Assembly: GCA_002786595.1 (NCBI GenBank)
Contig: PCTC01000004.1
Span: forward strand, 196 to 5,868
Direction: 5' to 3'
Length of the DNA: 5,673 bases
From: Candidatus Roizmanbacteria bacterium CG22_combo_CG10-13_8_21_14_all_34_12
GTDB lineage: Bacteria; Patescibacteriota; Microgenomatia; UBA1406; GWC2-37-13
Below the pieces are notes generated by a model, which did no database searches, was not told the DNA's origin, and saw only the letters and a program-made list of their open reading frames with translations. The translations under genes and the position numbers were made by a program. Below are positions 4,050 to 5,673 of the stretch, piece by piece; the stretch's first letter is position 1, and the number at the start of each line of letters is the position of its first letter.

Positions 4050-4901
4050 ATGAGTTTAGAATGGATTCAATCTTATCCAGGATTATTACCATCAGCTGGT
4101 TTTTACCAGGTAAGTAATTTATTACCTGTCCTATCTGAAGAACGATTACAAAAAATAACTCCTAAAAAAGAAAAATACTATAAACGACATACACTAGGAT
4201 TTTTAAAACATTTTATTAAAGAAACAGATATTCCTAATTTAGTAGCTGATTATGACGGTATTTATTTAATTGGTGAGGATATTACTGATTCTAATTTATT
4301 TGATTATGTTTATAGCTATATACATGGAGAAAGAAAATGGATAGAAGACATAAGTTGTATAAGACTAGAAAATATTTTTGTTTTTATGGGACCGGGGAAA
4401 ATCATGGAAAATAAATATCGAAGTATTGGTAAAACCAAAGAAAAGAAATATCCGTCAGCAATCGCAGGAACAAGTAGTTACTTTTTAAATACCGACGGAA
4501 AAGAAAACGGCGAGCTACGAGAAGATCACAGAGTTAGAGCAATAAAACATGAGTTTAGACAAGTAGCGATTAATCACGCGATTTGGCAAATGACAGGCGT
4601 TGTTTATGTTACAGATAAAAATTCGATAATTAAAGAAGCTTGTGCAGGGCCAGGTAAATATTATTGGCAAATGGCAGAAATACCTCTAATTAAAGCTGAT
4701 GTCGATTTATTAGAAAAAACTACAGATTTCTGGGGATGGTATGAGAGTCAACAGAAAAAATATAATTGTTATCAATCATTTTTTGAAAATCCAATAACTA
4801 AAAGCTTCTATTTAGATTATGTTTATAAAAAAGGAGATAATAAATATTGGTTTGAGCAAGCTTTATTATTGGCTAAAACGGATCTCAAGTTTGCTGTTTA
4901 A
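4050..4901 (+). CDS. Soluble 283-residue protein of unrecognised family
   Basis: I do not recognise this family. It has no signal peptide and no membrane helix, so it is probably cytoplasmic. Visible features: an N-terminal MSLEWIQSYPGLLPS segment; two copies of a Gly-Pro-Gly-Lys motif at residues 114-117 (FMGPGKIME) and 200-203 (CAGPGKYYW); a polar core at about 147-176 (NTDGKENGELREDH, then KHEFRQVAINHAIW) with H160, H167, E168 and H176; and an aromatic C-terminal third (DFWGWY, YYWQM, KYWFEQ). His-Glu followed seven residues later by His is not a standard HExxH zincin motif. It is the only plus-strand gene, has its own promoter, and its last 36 bases overlap the 3' end of the HigA-like gene on the other strand. 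Its position beside a toxin-antitoxin pair would suit an accessory gene. No function is proposed. Confidence 0.8.
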   Translation: MSLEWIQSYPGLLPSAGFYQVSNLLPVLSEERLQKITPKKEKYYKRHTLGFLKHFIKETDIPNLVADYDGIYLIGEDITDSNLFDYVYSYIHGERKWIEDISCIRLENIFVFMGPGKIMENKYRSIGKTKEKKYPSAIAGTSSYFLNTDGKENGELREDHRVRAIKHEFRQVAINHAIWQMTGVVYVTDKNSIIKEACAGPGKYYWQMAEIPLIKADVDLLEKTTDFWGWYESQQKKYNCYQSFFENPITKSFYLDYVYKKGDNKYWFEQALLLAKTDLKFAV

Positions 4902-5150
4902 AGCTTTAGCAAGTCTTTTTAGAAATGAGAGGGTTGGGTTGGCACGACCAATTTCGAGACGGGAGATAACAGATTGTTTTGTCCCCATTTTATTTGCTAA
5001 TTGTCTTTGAGTCATATTATTTTTTGCTCGACTTTTTATTAAGGCATCAATGAGGGCAAACTCTGGTTGAAGTTTGTCATACTCTGCTTTTATTTTTGGA
5101 TTTTTTAAAGAATCTTTTAAAAAATCATCAAAACTTAGATGGTGTTTCAT
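4866..5150 (-). CDS. HigA-like antitoxin, XRE-family helix-turn-helix
   Basis: A 94-residue protein. An N-terminal arm (MKHHLSFDDFLKDSLKNP..EYDKLQPEFALIDALIKSR, residues 1-41) of the kind found in HigA/RelB-like partners precedes an XRE-type helix-turn-helix at about 42-85: NNMTQRQLANKMGTKQSVISRLE, then IGRANPTLSFLKRLAKAL. The DNA-binding helix is KQSVISRLE. It should neutralise the upstream HigB-like toxin and repress the pair. Toxin-first order is typical of higBA. The ATG is 12 bases after the toxin's stop and no good Shine-Dalgarno site is close (AGGAGA is 21 bases away). A 20-bp palindrome just upstream is a candidate operator. Its last 36 bases overlap the convergent 283-residue gene. 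Confidence 0.88.
   Translation of the reverse strand: MKHHLSFDDFLKDSLKNPKIKAEYDKLQPEFALIDALIKSRAKNNMTQRQLANKMGTKQSVISRLEIGRANPTLSFLKRLAKALNSKLEIRFSQ
4891..4920 (+). terminator. Weak possible terminator after the orphan gene
   Basis: TTGCT (4891-4895) pairs with AGCAA (4908-4912), plus one G-U pair, across the stop codon; TTTTT follows at 4916-4920. The stem is short and A/T-rich and the loop is 10 bases, so support is weak. It would end plus-strand transcription inside the HigA-like gene. Confidence 0.25.
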
Positions 5151-5168
5151 ATAGCATATATACTATAT
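5149..5168. promoter_or_regulatory. Near-perfect 20-bp palindrome, candidate operator of the HigA-like protein
   Basis: ATATAG (5149-5154) and CTATAT (5163-5168) form an inverted repeat around CATATATA. Nine of ten base pairs match about a centre between 5158 and 5159. It spans the toxin stop, the 12-base gap and the first base of the antitoxin ATG. XRE dimers bind such dyads, but A/T-rich DNA produces them easily. Confidence 0.4.
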
Positions 5169-5492
5169 AATTCTCCTAGCTCTGTCAAGCGCAATTTTAA
5201 TTTCATTATTCGGTGTTTTTTGAGTTTTTTTAATAAAGATATGAAGTAAATAAAATATGTTATTAAAATAAATATAAAAAATTCTAATTTGAGTTTTACC
5301 AGTAATTCGGAGTTCCCAAACATTATCAATTATTTTTTTAACATAGGGAGGTCTTATAAAAGGTCCATTATTATTGAGAAGTTTTATTAAAGCTAATATT
5401 TTAGCGTAAGTTTTTTCATCCTGTTTCATAATAAAATCTTTGACAGGGTAATCTCCTCGATAATTTTGAAAAAATTTAACTTGCCATTGCAT
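5163..5492 (-). CDS. HigB-like toxin (RelE-fold, phage Gp49-like)
   Basis: A 109-residue protein of the RelE/HigB superfamily, whose members are usually ribosome-dependent mRNA endonucleases. Visible hallmarks: the N-terminal strand WQVKFFQNYRGDYPVKDFI; a helical middle (DEKTYAKILALIKLLNNNG, 25-43); then PFIRPPYVKKI, NVWELRI with E60 and R62, QIRIFYI with R70, and the FIKKTQKTPNNEIKIA segment (87-101) that is highly typical of the Gp49-like branch. The C-terminus is ALDRARRII. All usual basic residues are present, so it may be active. It precedes the HigA-like gene by 12 bases. Its first 17 bases overlap the 3' end of an upstream membrane-protein gene in another frame. No clear promoter precedes it (TTGATT at about 5515-5520 has no good -10), so read-through from upstream is possible. 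Confidence 0.9.
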   Translation of the reverse strand: MQWQVKFFQNYRGDYPVKDFIMKQDEKTYAKILALIKLLNNNGPFIRPPYVKKIIDNVWELRITGKTQIRIFYIYFNNIFYLLHIFIKKTQKTPNNEIKIALDRARRII

Positions 5493-5673
5493 ATTTGTTT
5501 AGAACTTTACTTTTAATCAAAATAGAAATAATGACTAAGAGAGAATAAGAAGTTGAAAGAATTGTCAAAAGATTAATTAAAGATTTGTTATTAGGAGAAT
5601 TAATAATTATTTCATTTGTTAATCCTAAAACGTCGCCATTGTCATAATTTTTTTGAACGATTCCTGTTGGATA
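5476..5673 (-). CDS. C-terminal fragment of a membrane protein (cut by window edge)
   Basis: Reading the minus strand from the right edge gives 65 codons open to a TAA at 5478-5476. The peptide starts YPTGIVQKNYDNGD and contains VLGLTNEIIINSPN, followed by one strongly hydrophobic helix (about 36-57, INLLTILSTSYSLLVIISILI) and a short basic tail KSKVLNKYAMAS. This is the pattern of a surface protein with a C-terminal membrane anchor and a small cytoplasmic tail. The gene's start and main domain lie beyond the window, so family and function are unknown. It overlaps the HigB-like toxin start by 17 bases in a different frame, which supports a shared transcript. The reading is backed by uninterrupted coding potential and a sensible membrane topology, not by homology. 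Confidence 0.6.
   Translation of the reverse strand, partial: YPTGIVQKNYDNGDVLGLTNEIIINSPNNKSLINLLTILSTSYSLLVIISILIKSKVLNKYAMAS

Noticed and set aside
4161..4580. Zinc metalloprotease reading of KHEFRQVAINH in the orphan protein
   Set aside because: The spacing is His-Glu then His seven residues later, not HExxH, and no downstream zincin signature follows.
4819..5010. Plus-strand 63-codon open frame
   Set aside because: It covers the end of the orphan gene in another frame and is antisense to the HigA-like helix-turn-helix, both of which have stronger support.
5147..5329. Minus-strand 60-codon hydrophobic open frame
   Set aside because: It is another frame of the HigB-like gene; its hydrophobicity reflects A/T-rich codons, and the toxin frame carries family motifs.
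1..5673. CRISPR array, tRNA, rRNA, integrase or transposase
   Set aside because: No regularly spaced repeats, cloverleaf, rRNA-like block or recombinase motifs could be found on either strand.

Overview
The window looks like a piece of a small, AT-rich bacterial genome, most likely from the Patescibacteria/CPR radiation and probably Microgenomates-like. This placement is inferred from several things together: strongly A/T-rich coding DNA, short membrane proteins of no recognised family, tightly packed genes without Shine-Dalgarno motifs, GC-rich palindromic repeats scattered in AT-rich DNA, and two small toxin-antitoxin-like pairs. Stop codons are TAA, TAG and TGA, so nothing suggests a recoded genome. 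No RNA gene, CRISPR array or transposase is visible, and no gene-free stretch exceeds 100 bases.

Layout. Positions 1-3950 are one long minus-strand run. In transcription order it holds: a membrane-anchored CAP/SCP protein (3120-3950); a 94-residue three-helix membrane protein (2832-3116); a short-form glucose-1-phosphate thymidylyltransferase of the RmlA family (2083-2823); a single-span lysine-rich protein (1802-2080); a hairpin repeat; a membrane-anchored PsbP-like protein (1047-1703); a second GC-rich hairpin; an AbiEii-type nucleotidyltransferase toxin with a small upstream partner (102-970); and the first 28 codons of a second PsbP-like paralogue cut by the left edge (1-85). Genes in the 3950-1802 block are 2-8 bases apart and look like one envelope-related operon. 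The toxin pair sits between two paralogous PsbP-like genes.

Positions 3951-4049 are a divergent promoter region. It drives the CAP operon leftwards and, rightwards, a 283-residue soluble protein (4050-4901) of no recognised family. That gene runs tail-to-tail, with a 36-base overlap, into a HigBA-like toxin-antitoxin pair on the minus strand (4866-5492). The toxin gene in turn overlaps the 3' end of a further membrane protein entering from the right edge (5476-5673).

The most notable general pattern is regulatory. Promoter-like -10 hexamers lie only 6-11 bases before the start codons of five genes, and no gene has a convincing Shine-Dalgarno site. This points to leaderless or near-leaderless mRNAs. 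The best candidates for undescribed biology are the 283-residue orphan, the AbiEii pair with its non-canonical small partner, and the 20-bp palindrome between the HigB-like and HigA-like genes.
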